Part shown: in pieces, positions 37,297 to 47,112 of the stretch
Numbering within the stretch: position 1 is the first letter of the stretch
Layout: the number at the start of each line of letters is the position of its first letter
Assembly: GCA_018136815.1 (NCBI GenBank)
Contig: CM030936.1
Span: 3,144,474 to 3,208,473 of the forward strand
Reading direction: 5' to 3'
DNA: 64,000 bases
Source: Isochrysis galbana
Lineage: Eukaryota; Haptophyta; Isochrysidales; Isochrysidaceae
Position numbers and translations under genes: made by a program
Notes under the pieces: generated by a model
The model's input: only the letters and a program-made list of their open reading frames with translations
Told to the model about the DNA's origin: nothing
Database searches by the model: none

Positions 37297-37864
37297 GTGT
37301 CCAATTAGCTAGTGGGGTTGGCTAGGATATAACATAAATAATTTAATTTATACCTTCCCTATGGGTGTGTTGTGAGGGTGAGTTGTGTTGTGGGTGGCTG
37401 TGGGTGCGTGAGGAGAGGAGAGTGTTGCGTGGTGCTGTCTGGCAGCATGCATGTGCAGTGCGCGTGCTTCGCGGGCCGGCGCGCGCGTTGGCTCGCGCGC
37501 ATTTGGTCGGGGGGTCGTCGGCGCGCTGGTGCTTCGATGACATGGGCGTGTCCATGGGCGTATCGCCCGCACTAGCGGCCACGACGTCAGGGAAGAGGGA
37601 GTTGGCGCGCGCTCCATGGCCCTAACGTTAGTTGCACGCACACACACAAGCAGGAAGCACCGAAGCACCCGCGGCCCCATCCATCGAAGTAATGGTGCGG
37701 GAGCGTACTCAATATCAATACCGTTACAACGGCCCCATCACCCATTAATCACCTGGATCTTACATGTTCCCACACACGCCGCCGATCTTGCCATCTCGCA
37801 TTCGTCCACTAGGCGCTTAGCGCTCAAGCGACTCAATTCCCCAACCCCCCACGGCATTTTGTTG
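37297..37864. other. Intergenic, nothing recognised
   Basis: GT- and GC-rich sequence between a retroelement and the methyltransferase stop codon; no coding signal. Confidence 0.4.
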
Positions 37865-40774
37865 TCAAACATTCTCCCGCCTCCTCTTCTTTCTCTGTTC
37901 CTTCTCCGAATACGAAGATCCAACATGAGTGAGATCTTGTGGGCCATCATTCTTTGGCGCTCGCACGGCTTTCCACACTACAAAGCGCCCATCGTCATGC
38001 ACGGCGCTCGCATCGAGAAAAATGGCCTTGGCACCGCGTTCAGCCGATCTGCGCGTCGCCTCTTCAAAGATTGACCGCGCAGGCACGTACTCTTGGCAAA
38101 CGAACCACAAAGAGCCCCCCGGACGTAGTCGCACAGCTGCGCCGCGGATGAGGGAGATAAGCACGCCCAAGTCTGATGAAAGGCCGACGTGAACTGGAGG
38201 GTTGGAGACAATGAGGTCAAAGCGAGGCTTGCGTGGTAGAGACGCCCATGCGTCGGAGAGGCATACCGAGGCCGATGGCACATTGGCGCGGGCGGCGCAT
38301 AAGGCGACGGCGTCAGCGTCGAGAAGCGAAAGGCGGAGACGAGGCCACTTTTGTATGAGGGCCGCGCCGATCACCCCAGAGCCGCAACAAAAGTCGAGTA
38401 CTCGGGCCCGCGAACGAATCATAGGCTGAGCTGAATTCTTGGATCGGTCAAAGGCCGCGAGCAACACGGTCAACAACACGTTTGTCATCACGTCGAGCCC
38501 ACCACCGGCAAACAGGCCCGGGTAGGTGATCCAACCCCTTTTCTGGCCGCCAGGAAGGCTGATGTCTTCGCGATTTGCAAATGCGTGAAGATTTGTTGAC
38601 TCCAGTGCACTACTAGTACGGAAAGCGCGTACCACTCGAGCCCCGTGGGTGTCGCCGGCGTCAGCCTCGACCAACACCTGGACCCGCTCGTAAAGAGTAG
38701 CGCCTTTAGGCGATCTCAGCGACTTGAGCCGCAGCTCCATTACTCCCGCGCCTTCAGCAGAGCAGCCGAAGGCAATCAGTGGTGCGCCCGCCTCGAGAAC
38801 AGAAGCAGATGCCACAAGTGCCATCTCGAAGGCTGATACGGCGTGCGGGAGTCGCACGAGAGCCAACGAGTAGCCTGAAGCTTTGCGCGAGCTCGTTGGC
38901 CACGGCGCAGCGTTGCTTGTACCATCCTCCGCGAAGCGATGCCAGTGTGTGACGTGCGCGGACGGAACTTGTGACATCAGAGATTTCGATAGGGTTTCTC
39001 GACATCGTCCATGCTGCGGGACCAAGGCGAAAAGGACCTCACCTCCATTGGACTGTCCTGTCCATGCCGCCTCGCCAGCTCGTACAACCGCGGCTGCAGC
39101 CGCGGCATCGGCGTCGCCGCTAATTTGTGAGAGAGCACGCACCGAACTGAGAGCCGCTTCCGATAGCTGATGGAATAAGCTCATAGGAGGAGCCACGCCA
39201 CAGACGGAAAAAGGAGCGAGCGCTCGTATGCTAAACTCGATCCGCCCGACGCTCTGCCAATCAAAGTTGCCGCACAAATCCGCGGCCCGGTTCCACAGCA
39301 AGGCCGTTGTCTCAAGCCAGTCCGCTTTCGCCTCAAAGCCGTCTCCAGAAGCAGTCCTCTCGCAAACAGCCTGGGACCCTATCCAAAGCTTGCCGAGAGC
39401 CCACAGCACCTCTGCCGTGTCCGCAGCAGAAAGCGTGTGTCCTCGGGCACGCATGATCCGAAGCGCGTAGGCAGCTGGCCCATTGAGCCTCGCGCATGCC
39501 GCGCACACGTTGGCCACGCCTTGTGGCGTAAGCTCAGTAGCTTGACGCTCTGCTTGGGCAAGCAGCCGGGACACTAGCGCTGGAGTGGGGCTGGGAGTCA
39601 AGCGAGATGCCGCCCACAAGCAGTTTGACGTGCCTTGCGGCGCGAGACCGCGTAGGCCTGAGGCTACCAGCGCCCCGTACAGCCGTGGCACAATTTCCTC
39701 TTCCGAGTTCAGCTTGAGCTTCGCCAGTGCCCATGCCACCTGCGACAGCTCGAGCGGCTTGGCTTCTGGAAGAAGCCTGCGCATGAGCGACGGTAACGAT
39801 GTGTCTAGAGACAAGGGGATAGTTGCTCCAAGGCGGCCCAGGCCCCACAGAAGATTGGCTGCATCTTGTGGCGTGAAGCCCTTGTTCGAAGAGTCTGAAA
39901 TGAGTCCGGCTGCTGTTTCCAGCAGCAGTGCAAGGGATGGCGACGGTGCGCACCCTGTTGTAGCCATGGCGTGCACCGTGGCTGCAATGGCTCGTGCATC
40001 CAGCACCTCCGTGTTGATACCCGAGGCGAGCCCACGGATGGCAGCTTGGCAGGAATGGCGAGAGGTTTTGTTTCGCGTGTTGATGGCACTGAAGAGCACA
40101 CCCAGAGCCCAGGCAGTCTTGGAGACGCATTTGGCATCAAGCTTATGTGCATCTCTCAGCGTGGCGTTGCAGAGCCGTCTGATGGGCACATCCGACTCAT
40201 CAACAATGCTTGGCTTGGTGCCACTTTCAGCACTAGACTGCTGAATTAGCTGCGCCAGCGTATAAAGCCCGTGTGCCGAGCGTGATCCAGACAGATCCCA
40301 CGGCTGTGAGACAGTGACAGCGTGCAGGATATCCTCGATGCGCGTGGCTCGGCCGAGGTTGCTGCAGTCGATGCCGTTTGATGAACTGTAGCCGAGCTCA
40401 GCTGCAGTCGCTGCGGACCTGCTTGGTCCATCCTCACTGCGAGAATGGACTTCCCGTGGGCCCCCGGGGCGAGGACCGACAGTTCCCCCACAAGCCTTGG
40501 GAGGCACATTCGCCGGCGCGACTGACAGCGCCTCCGGCAACGGCAGTGGCAGCAGCAGCGGTGGGAGCGGGTCAGCAAGCCGCTGCTCCTCATCTGAGAC
40601 TCCAAGAGCGTCAAGCTGGCTGCGGACCTCGGCCTCTACACTGAGCTTGAGGAGCTGCTGGGCATCGAGCGGCATAAAACTATGTCGCCGCTTGAGCTCA
40701 TGAATCTCGCGCAACTTCTTCAGCAGCGCCCGACGATACTTCCTCGCCGCGTCGGCCTGACGTCCAGCTTCCAT
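37865..40774 (-). CDS. OPR-repeat protein fused to an RsmC-like RNA methyltransferase
   Basis: 969 residues, single exon. Residues ~140-530 hold degenerate helical repeats of the OPR type, with recurring P-Q-x-x-A/S-N-x-L-W-A/G-x-x-x-L (FTPQDAANLLWGLGRLG, LAPQGTSNCLWAASRLT, LTPQGVANVCAACARLN, ELSQVAWALAKLKLN). OPR proteins bind organelle RNA. The C-terminal ~350 residues form a class I methyltransferase of the RsmC/MTS type: GWITYPGLFAGGGLDVMT before the core, VLDFCCGSGVIGAAL (from 792) as the SAM-binding loop, and LIVSNPPVHVGL (NPP at 858-860) as the catalytic NPP[FHY] equivalent. RsmC makes m2G in 16S rRNA, so a plastid or mitochondrial rRNA target guided by the OPR array is plausible. No clear transit peptide is seen; the N-terminus is basic. 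Confidence 0.82.
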   Translation of the reverse strand: MEAGRQADAARKYRRALLKKLREIHELKRRHSFMPLDAQQLLKLSVEAEVRSQLDALGVSDEEQRLADPLPPLLLPLPLPEALSVAPANVPPKACGGTVGPRPGGPREVHSRSEDGPSRSAATAAELGYSSSNGIDCSNLGRATRIEDILHAVTVSQPWDLSGSRSAHGLYTLAQLIQQSSAESGTKPSIVDESDVPIRRLCNATLRDAHKLDAKCVSKTAWALGVLFSAINTRNKTSRHSCQAAIRGLASGINTEVLDARAIAATVHAMATTGCAPSPSLALLLETAAGLISDSSNKGFTPQDAANLLWGLGRLGATIPLSLDTSLPSLMRRLLPEAKPLELSQVAWALAKLKLNSEEEIVPRLYGALVASGLRGLAPQGTSNCLWAASRLTPSPTPALVSRLLAQAERQATELTPQGVANVCAACARLNGPAAYALRIMRARGHTLSAADTAEVLWALGKLWIGSQAVCERTASGDGFEAKADWLETTALLWNRAADLCGNFDWQSVGRIEFSIRALAPFSVCGVAPPMSLFHQLSEAALSSVRALSQISGDADAAAAAAVVRAGEAAWTGQSNGGEVLFALVPQHGRCRETLSKSLMSQVPSAHVTHWHRFAEDGTSNAAPWPTSSRKASGYSLALVRLPHAVSAFEMALVASASVLEAGAPLIAFGCSAEGAGVMELRLKSLRSPKGATLYERVQVLVEADAGDTHGARVVRAFRTSSALESTNLHAFANREDISLPGGQKRGWITYPGLFAGGGLDVMTNVLLTVLLAAFDRSKNSAQPMIRSRARVLDFCCGSGVIGAALIQKWPRLRLSLLDADAVALCAARANVPSASVCLSDAWASLPRKPRFDLIVSNPPVHVGLSSDLGVLISLIRGAAVRLRPGGSLWFVCQEYVPARSIFEEATRRSAERGAKAIFLDASAVHDDGRFVVWKAVRAPKNDGPQDLTHVGSSYSEKEQRKKRRRENV

Positions 40775-41264
40775 CGCCGTCGTCGCGCGTCGGAACTCTC
40801 TGCCGGTTCTTTTCTCCTTATCTCTCTAATCCTAATACTAGTAGTAAAAGTAGTGGTAGTAGCACCTATCCCTGTCCATACTCCATACTCAATACTCATA
40901 CTCAGGACAGGCTAGCCGTTAAGCCTAGTAGAGAGCCAAAAGTGGGGTTTTCTAATGTTTTCTCGACACGCCCTAACAGGTCAAGTTAGTATTAACGAAA
41001 AAAAGAATTTCGGTTGGCGTTGGCCAAATGCGCGTGTCGATGTCGACAGTATGCGTATCAATTATTGAATCACGTAAACAAAACGTCCTCTTAGACTCTA
41101 GTAAATTTGGCGACAAAATCTAACAACTCCGGAGTATCTTGTATTTTACTTTCTCCTTTCTTTACCCACCATGGTCTTTCTATGTCAAGAAGCAAAACGA
41201 CCCTATTCTCGTCAGTATCGTTCACGCCAATATGTTCTTTGCTGTCATCGAACACAATCCACTC
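40775..41264. promoter_or_regulatory. Upstream region of the OPR-methyltransferase gene
   Basis: Contains TACTAGTAGTAAAAGTAGTG at 40838-40857, about 65 bp upstream of the ATG, similar to the TACTAGTAG cluster upstream of the gene at 42770. No gene seen. Confidence 0.3.
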
Positions 41265-41286
41265 GAACTAAGTTTATACTTAGTTC
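41265..41286 (+). promoter_or_regulatory. Perfect 5' terminal hairpin of a group A element
   Basis: GAACTAAGT-TTAT-ACTTAGTTC: a 9-bp uninterrupted stem with a 4-nt loop, followed 4 nt later by the ATG of the element. This is the clearest example of the structure shared by all group A 5' ends. Confidence 0.85.
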
Positions 41287-41370
41287 GCCCATGGGGGGGC
41301 ACGAGCCCCCCCCCTCTCTCCACTCCTCCCCTGCCATGGGGGAGGAACCACCCACCACCCTCTGAGGGGA
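41265..41370 (+). mobile_element. Group A 5' end, plus orientation
   Basis: Hairpin, CGCCCATGGGGGGGCACGAG, CTCTCCACTCCTCCCCTGCC, then GAGGAACCACCCACC. About 105 bp, joined to a minus-oriented copy. Confidence 0.75.
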
Positions 41371-41379
41371 CCCTCGGGT

Positions 41380-41749
41380 CCCCCCAGAGGCCAGAGGGCC
41401 AGCTAGGCCAGCTTAGGGGGCAGTGGAGGCTGGGGCTGGGCCCCAGGCCTCCCCTGCCGGCCCCAGGCCTCCCCTGCCTCTCCCTCGCTGGCCTCGCTGG
41501 CCCTGAGTGCCCACCTGGCGACTCGCAGTGTCTGTGTCTCGGTAGTGGAGGGGGGGTCAGTACGATGGGGGTATGGGGGTCAGGTTCAGGCGATTGCGTG
41601 AGGCGCGCGGCGCGCGCTGGGTGAGAGTCTGGGCAGGATTGATGTCAGCTCAGCCCCTGCCAGGTGTGCAGGCCCACCCAGAGGGTGCCTGCGATGGAGG
41701 AAGGGGGGAACGCGGCCCCCATGACCCTATCAGTTTTACTGATAGTTTG
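41380..41749 (-). mobile_element. Group A 5' portion, minus orientation (ACTGATAG subfamily)
   Basis: Minus strand starts CAAACTATCAGTAAAACTGA, completes the 8-bp stem, then GGGTCATGGGGGCCGCGTTC. The body matches 35140-35716 in the same orientation. Together with the preceding copy it forms a unit with outward-facing 5' hairpins at both ends. Confidence 0.75.
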
Positions 41750-41754
41750 TTCCC

Positions 41755-42004
41755 CTCTGGCCCCTCATCAAGGGGCGGGGCGAGAACCATCCACCCCCCT
41801 ACGTCGCCTCTTGCATGACTTGCATGCAGGGGGGACGGGGGACGGGGGGACTCACCCGGACTACCCAAGCTCTCCCAGAGAGAGACAAGAGAGCTGGGCA
41901 CGGATCGCACGCTCTGGTCCACGCTAGCCTCTGCTCATCGCCCTTCGCCCTAACCAAAGGCTTGCTCATCGCTCTGGGAGAGTCTAGCTAGGCAATCTGG
42001 CTTA
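41755..42004. repeat. Inverted-repeat arm and spacer
   Basis: 41758-41835 (GGCGAGAACCATCCACCCC and CGCCTCTTGCATG) is the inverted counterpart of 42005-42075, with ~170 bp between. Both arms resemble the early body of group A copies. Confidence 0.6.
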
Positions 42005-42149
42005 GTCCCCTCTGCATGCCAAGAGGCGGCGCAGGGGGATGGATGGTTCTCGCCCCCCCTGCCCCCTGAGGGGAGTCGAGAGACGAGAGAGTGGAGGGGG
42101 CGCAAGGACCCCCTCCATCCATCCATGGCAACCAAGCATAACATTAGCA
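42005..42149 (-). mobile_element. Decayed group A 5' end
   Basis: Minus strand GCTAATGTTATGCTTGGTTG then CCATGGATGGATGGAGGGGG: hairpin recognisable but degenerate, ATG in the expected place. Confidence 0.55.
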
Positions 42150-42769
42150 CTTAGCACACACACACATACATATACAGTATTCATACATATACACGCAGCC
42201 ACAGGACAGGCTATCAGGCTATACAGACACACAGGACGACAATGCACCATCCGCCATCCGCGCACACACCGCCCATCTCCATCTCGGGGTAGGGGAAGGG
42301 GAAGGCGGGGCTCCGAACGTTGCCGTCGTGGGCTACGCTCTACGCTCCCTGAGCACAAGGGTTAAACCAGCGCAGAGAAGAAAACTCTGACAGAAACACA
42401 CACAGGGTCGCCCGGTGGCCGGCGGCCGGTGGCTCTCTGTCACATACCAGACCACGTAAAGTAGAATACTACTAGTAGTAAAATATTTAGGTGACAGAGC
42501 CCCAGCCGTCGAACTATGAAATAGTAAATAGGGCTCTAGTAGTAGTGTCAAAACACTAGGTAGTATGCACCCCACCTCGGCCTCCCCATTCTTGTTCGAG
42601 ACGGGACGGCGCTTCTCCCTCTCCCCTCTCCTCTCCGCCTCCTCTCCCTCCTTCCTCCCACTCTTCTCCCTCCACGCTACTTCCCTTCTCAGTTGTATTG
42701 TGCCTTCGATCCACGGTACCGCTCCCGTCCGTTTCTTCTCTCTCCTCTTTTGGCCCTCTGCCTCGTGCA
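42150..42769. promoter_or_regulatory. Upstream region of the MAPR-like gene
   Basis: Has AC-rich DNA (42155-42200), TAGAATACTACTAGTAGT at 42462-42480 and CTCTAGTAGTAGTG at 42534-42547, then a CT-rich leader up to the ATG. No gene seen. Confidence 0.4.
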
Positions 42770-43576
42770 ATGGCGAGCAGCACTGTGGGTGGCAACACTG
42801 TGCGCCACCGGCGGCACGCAGCCAGCCTGCCCCAGGCTGACGAGGCGTACGAGGCGGAAGACAGGCAGCCTCGCGCCCGTCGATGCTCTATCTGCTTGTG
42901 CCTGGCGATCACGGTCATTGCATTCGCCCCACTGGTCTTCCTCGGTCTGCTCACTGATGCCGTGCTCGACCAAAGGCCACTCACCCAGGGCCTGGTACAT
43001 CCCTTCTCCTACTTAAACTTCGTGTTCATGCGCCTCGCCCGCGACGTCTCGCGCGCCAAGTCGCGTCAGCGGCGCTTCAACCAAAGATACGCTCTGGTGC
43101 CATTGCTCCTCGGGAAAGAGGAGCCGCTCCCTCTCGGGGATCCGGATAACTGCGTTGGGTGCATCACTCTCACAAGGGAGGAGCTGGCCGAATTCGATGG
43201 GCGACAACTGAACGAGTCGGGCGAGAAGGCACCGTTGTTTCTCTCTATCTTAGGCCGGATATACGACGTCAGTGCTGGGAAGGCATTCTACGGACCGGGT
43301 AGGTCCTACTACAAGCTTGTTGGAAAGGATGCATCACGGGCTTTTTGCACTGGATGCCTAGAACCCGCATGTCTGATATCCTCGTTAGAAGGTCTTAGCC
43401 CTGAGCAGCGTCGTGAGGCAGACAGGTGGATCGAGCTGTACGAGTGGCACGACAAGTACAAGCTGGTTGGCAGGCTGCGTGATGACCCACTCGCCCCTGA
43501 GGAGGAAGAATGGCTTGTGGCGGAAGCCCAAGAGGTGGAGTCGCAACGCACCTTCAAGCCCTTCCGCAAGAGATAA
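42770..43576 (+). CDS. MAPR / cytochrome b5-like heme-binding membrane protein
   Basis: 268 residues from the ATG at 42770 (gcaATGg). One hydrophobic segment at about residues 38-64 (CLAITVIAFAPLVFLGLLTD) anchors the N-terminus. Residues ~130-232 match the MAPR fold: ITLTREELAEFDGRQL (leading strand), APLFLSILGRIYDVSAG, KAFYGPGRSYYKLVGKDASR (Y-G-P-G-x-x-Y with the heme-side Tyr, then F/L-x-G-K-D-A-S-R), and LSPEQRREADRWIELYEWHD closing the domain. MAPR proteins (PGRMC, neudesin, MSBP) bind heme through Tyr and act with cytochrome P450s and in sterol handling in the ER. An in-frame ATG at 42698 adds 24 residues and is less likely. Confidence 0.88.
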   Translation: MASSTVGGNTVRHRRHAASLPQADEAYEAEDRQPRARRCSICLCLAITVIAFAPLVFLGLLTDAVLDQRPLTQGLVHPFSYLNFVFMRLARDVSRAKSRQRRFNQRYALVPLLLGKEEPLPLGDPDNCVGCITLTREELAEFDGRQLNESGEKAPLFLSILGRIYDVSAGKAFYGPGRSYYKLVGKDASRAFCTGCLEPACLISSLEGLSPEQRREADRWIELYEWHDKYKLVGRLRDDPLAPEEEEWLVAEAQEVESQRTFKPFRKR

Positions 43577-44119
43577 GCCTCTCAGCCAGCAGAGAATTCA
43601 GTTGGTTTCTCTGAGAGTGTCACAGGGCGCTTTCTGAATCACAGCCGTCCGTGTGGCCTTTCCGCTCTCTGCCCCTCCTAGTTGCTACCTAGCTTTGTAC
43701 TCTAAGGCTACACCACAGCCATCAAAACTTTGGCTTGATTTGATGTTGGTGCCTGCACATGCTTCGATTGGCCGGACGGATATCGGCCGAGCACACGTTA
43801 CGGTCCCGTCCTACGAGAATACAGCCTGCGAAACGGCGGCTAGCGTGTGAATGGCAAGGCGATGCATGGAGTTACAGGTTCATGTGAAGCCTAAAGCCAT
43901 GCGTATGCGTGTGCAAAGCAGGATTCATAGGGGATAGGGTTGAAAGTCTGAGAGATTGAAAACCTTACTACCATGATGTTCTTACCACACTCGCGGCACA
44001 TGGAACCACTACTTACACGCAGCATACTTTCTACACCCCCACTCTCCCGGCCCTTCAACCCCACCCCCCGCCATCAGGCGGCTCCCCCCTATCACCTATA
44101 ATCACCCTAGCACGGCAGC
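43577..44119. other. 3' flank, nothing recognised
   Basis: Probable 3' UTR then intergenic sequence. Confidence 0.4.
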
Positions 44120-44226
44120 CTAAGTTTATACTTGGTTGACCCATGGGGGGGGGCACGAGCCCCCCCCTCTCTCCACTCCTCTCCTGCCATGGGGGAGGAA
44201 CCACCCATCCTCCTGGCATGCCTGAT
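44120..44226 (+). mobile_element. Group A 5' end, first of two head-to-tail
   Basis: CTAAGTTTATACTTGG, TTGACCCATGGGGGGGGGCA, ending at GGCATGCCTGAT, where the next copy starts. Confidence 0.8.
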
Positions 44227-44345
44227 CAACTAAGTTTATACTTGGTTGACCCATGGGGGGGGCACGAGCCCCCCCCTCTCTCCACTCCTCCCCTGTCATG
44301 GGGGAGGAACCACCCATCCTCTTGGCATGCCTGATGGCTTGCCAA
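44227..44345 (+). mobile_element. Group A 5' end, second of two head-to-tail
   Basis: Begins CAACTAAGTTTATACTTGGT directly after the interior of the first copy, and carries on slightly further into the element (CCTGATGGCTTGCCAAGG). The complete 5' end at the junction is what end-to-end template jumping produces. Confidence 0.8.
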
Positions 44346-44528
44346 GGTGTCGTTCCGTCAATTGTGGGACATCAGTCGAATTGAGCGATCAAATGTCCAC
44401 AGTTGTATATAGAGCAGTATTTTAAAATTAAATGAAGACTAGCATAACAACTTTTTTCTCTGCTTTCCCCCGCGGTGCATGTTCCCCCGAGGGGGACGCC
44501 GTGTCAACGCTTTTCCTCTGCGTTTCCC

Positions 44529-44832
44529 CTAAGGCCGACAACTACATAAACACGCAACTTAAGAGATATTTCGCACGGAGCATCTGTGATGACTTGCAAT
44601 CACATCGTGCACGCCGTGGATGCGCACGGCGCGATGTGCCTCGGTCCCCCCGCGGTGGCGCCGTGCGTGCGCATAGCAGCTTGTTTCTCTGCGGTTCACA
44701 ATTACATCAACACGCCGTATAAGAGAAATGTCTCAGGAGAAGGGTGTGATGAGTTGCAATCACCCATGTGCACGCCGTGGATGCGCACGGCGCGATGTGC
44801 CTCGGTTCCCCCCGCGGTGGCGCCGTGCGTGA
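44529..44832. repeat. Two tandem ~165-bp units with GC-rich palindromic core
   Basis: GCACGCCGTGGATGCGCACG plus GCGCGATGTGCCTCGG, CCCCCGCGGTGGCGCCGTGC and CAATTACATCAACACG/CAACTACATAAACACG appear twice. The core is shared with 4308-4582 and 36165-36205. Confidence 0.85.
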
Positions 44833-45604
44833 AGACACAGAAGGAAGGAAACAAGGAAGAGAAAGCCGACAAGAGAGCGACGATGCGACGGAAGAGCCGA
44901 CGGCGAACGGCGGTTACCGCGAACGACTAGGTAGAAAGTAAGGAGGGAATCTACGTGCGTAACCCGAAAGGGGCGAGAGGGTAGGCTTCGCGCGGGGGAA
45001 AAGTCCGCAGCGACGAACACCTACGACGAGAGCGAGAGCAGAAGCGGGGGAACGACAGCAAGGAGGGACCAAAGACAGAGCAAGGCCCATGGTGGAAAGG
45101 AGCGAAACAGGAGCGAGACAGGCCACAAAGGGGCGCGACGGCAAGGAGCGAAGGGCGAATTACGAGTGAAGAGTTCTACAAGTTACGAGTAAAACTCCGC
45201 GGCGAACAAGAACGATTGAGCACGAAGACGCCTAAGGTCGGAAGTCGATCGCGGATGCGACAGGCTCCCGCCAAGTTTTCGTGGCAACGTTCTCCCGCGT
45301 TTCAAAAACCAAGCATAATTGACGAATTTATTACGGGTACTGGTGCCCAAGCCCAAGCCGGTAGGGGGCCTCATATCAGCCCTAGAGAGAGGGCCCCTAT
45401 CTATAGCCCTCCCACGGCCCCTAGAGGCTAGAGGCTCCCTATATAGCGATATGTACTATATAAATGGCTTCATCGTCCACCTGGTGGCTTAGGCATATAC
45501 GAGGGTTAAGAGGTTTTTTTTCCGATGCGTGATGCGTCTTGTGCTGTGTTGTTGGTGGGTTAGTGTCTATGTGCGCTTTGCTGTTGGTGTTGTCGGACAA
45601 AAAA
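44833..45604. other. Intergenic, nothing recognised
   Basis: Arg/Gly-codon-like purine-rich sequence without a supported gene; AT-rich TATATAGCGATATGTACTATATA at 45439-45461. Confidence 0.4.
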
Positions 45605-46246
45605 TTCCGTCCTAGAAACTAGGACCACGTCCTAGAAAATTCTTGGGTTTCTAGGACTCTGCCGATCATGCCTCCATTATAGCCTATGGTGAGCTTATGA
45701 GACATCCCATCACCTGAAGCAAACCATCTCCACATCCCATTCAACCTTAGCTCTCCCCATGACCAACTCTGCGGAGCTTGTCTTTGCTTACTTTTTTTGC
45801 TACCACATTCAGCATGCGGTGCTGCACTCGGGCGTCCGCTCGCACCAGAGGAGTTTTATTTTAGACCTTTTGGAGCAGTAGGCTGGCGGATTGGACACTT
45901 GGATGACAAAACCAAGCTTGGTGGTCACTGAAGATCTCAAAGAGGGCAGTCAAAGCAACATTTCATCTCCTGGGGACCATGGGTAGAAGAGCTCCCCATT
46001 GGGTGGTATCAGGCATTTCTCCCGTTTCTAGGACAAGCAGCAATTCCGACCAGGTGACCGGTGACCCGTAAACGCGTCACAAAACTTGGTGTTGCTGAGG
46101 GAATGGTGCCTAGGTACACCTGGAACATTTAATGAGGACATGCATGTGGTAACTCAATAGCCAAGGTTTGGGACAAAATAACATGGTATGCTCATGCTCT
46201 CACCTAGCAAAGTCCGTCCTAGTTTCTAGGACTGGTCCTAGAAAGC
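45605..46246 (+). mobile_element. Family D repeat, complete ~640-bp copy
   Basis: Left end: hairpin GTCCTAG-AAA-CTAGGAC (45610-45626) and a second GTCCTAGAAA..TTTCTAGGAC pair (45630-45658). Right end: GTCCTAG-TTT-CTAGGAC (46216-46232) then GTCCTAGAAAG. No open frame of note, so it is non-autonomous. The similar left copy is at 27690-28043. Superfamily unknown; I see no clear TSD. Confidence 0.8.
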
Positions 46247-46261
46247 TGGGTACCTTTATCA

Positions 46262-46648
46262 ATTGTAGTTGTGCCCATAAGGGCCACCCGGTCTCGGGCC
46301 GCGCCGCCGAGGCAGCGCGGCCGTCACCAGGGTGAGAGAGGCCTCTGCCACAAGCAAGGCATGCCTGATGGATGAGTGTCTCTCCTGGTCTGGTGCCGGT
46401 GTGATGCTTGTCACAGCCTGTGACCCACCATGGGGTGGGCCAGCATGGCTGCCTTCCTTGGTGTGACCGGGGCCACGGGCCGTGCGGCGCGACCAGGGTC
46501 GCGCTCACCTGCTCGGCCTCTGCGGGCGGACGCGGTCGCTTCGCCAGCGACAGCTCCATGGGTACTGGGGGGGCTCCCGCGGCGGGGGGCCGAAGGAGAG
46601 GTGGGGAGCGGCGGCGCGCTCCATGGCAACCAACTATAAAGTTAGTTG
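46262..46648 (-). mobile_element. Group A LINE 5' portion (ORF1 N-terminus)
   Basis: Minus strand starts CAACTAACTTTATAGTTGGT and TGCCATGGAGCGCGCC. The predicted peptide includes LSLAKRPRPPAEAEQV and APHGPWPRSH, matching the 18485 element (LSLAKRPRPPSEAEQV, APHGPWPRPH). It is cut near the family D right end. Confidence 0.82.
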
Positions 46649-47020
46649 TGTTCGTGTTCACCCTATTATACGGTATATCTCCTCAATCTCAATCTGGACT
46701 TTTTTATCTTTACACTCTTAGAAGTGTATGTAGTGTTTGACCGCCCTATTAATTAAAAACAAGAGTGGGTGACCGGGCTACAAGTGCGGCAGGCGGCTGC
46801 TCAACTCTGGCTTCAGGATGAGGAGGCTTTTTTCTCACGCATCACGGAGGCAGTCATCGATGACCAGCGGGCTTTAGTTTGCGCTAGTGAACGGCAACGG
46901 AGCAACGAGGGGGCGCGTTAGACCGGAAGAAAGGAAAGGGAAAAGAAAACCCCCAGACACCGCAAGAGGCCACGCGAGCCTTTTCCCCCCTTCTCCGCCA
47001 CACGCCTCGCCCCGCACCGC

Positions 47021-47112
<92 letters not shown>

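Noticed and set aside
42698-42769. Upstream in-frame start of the MAPR-like protein
   Set aside because: The extension lies in the CT-rich leader; the ATG at 42770 has better context and starts a normal-length N-terminus.
44120-44345. Group A ends as a DNA transposon with terminal inverted repeats
   Set aside because: The 18485 element has a hairpin only at its 5' end, a T-run at the 3' end and a 16-bp variable TSD, which fits target-primed reverse transcription.
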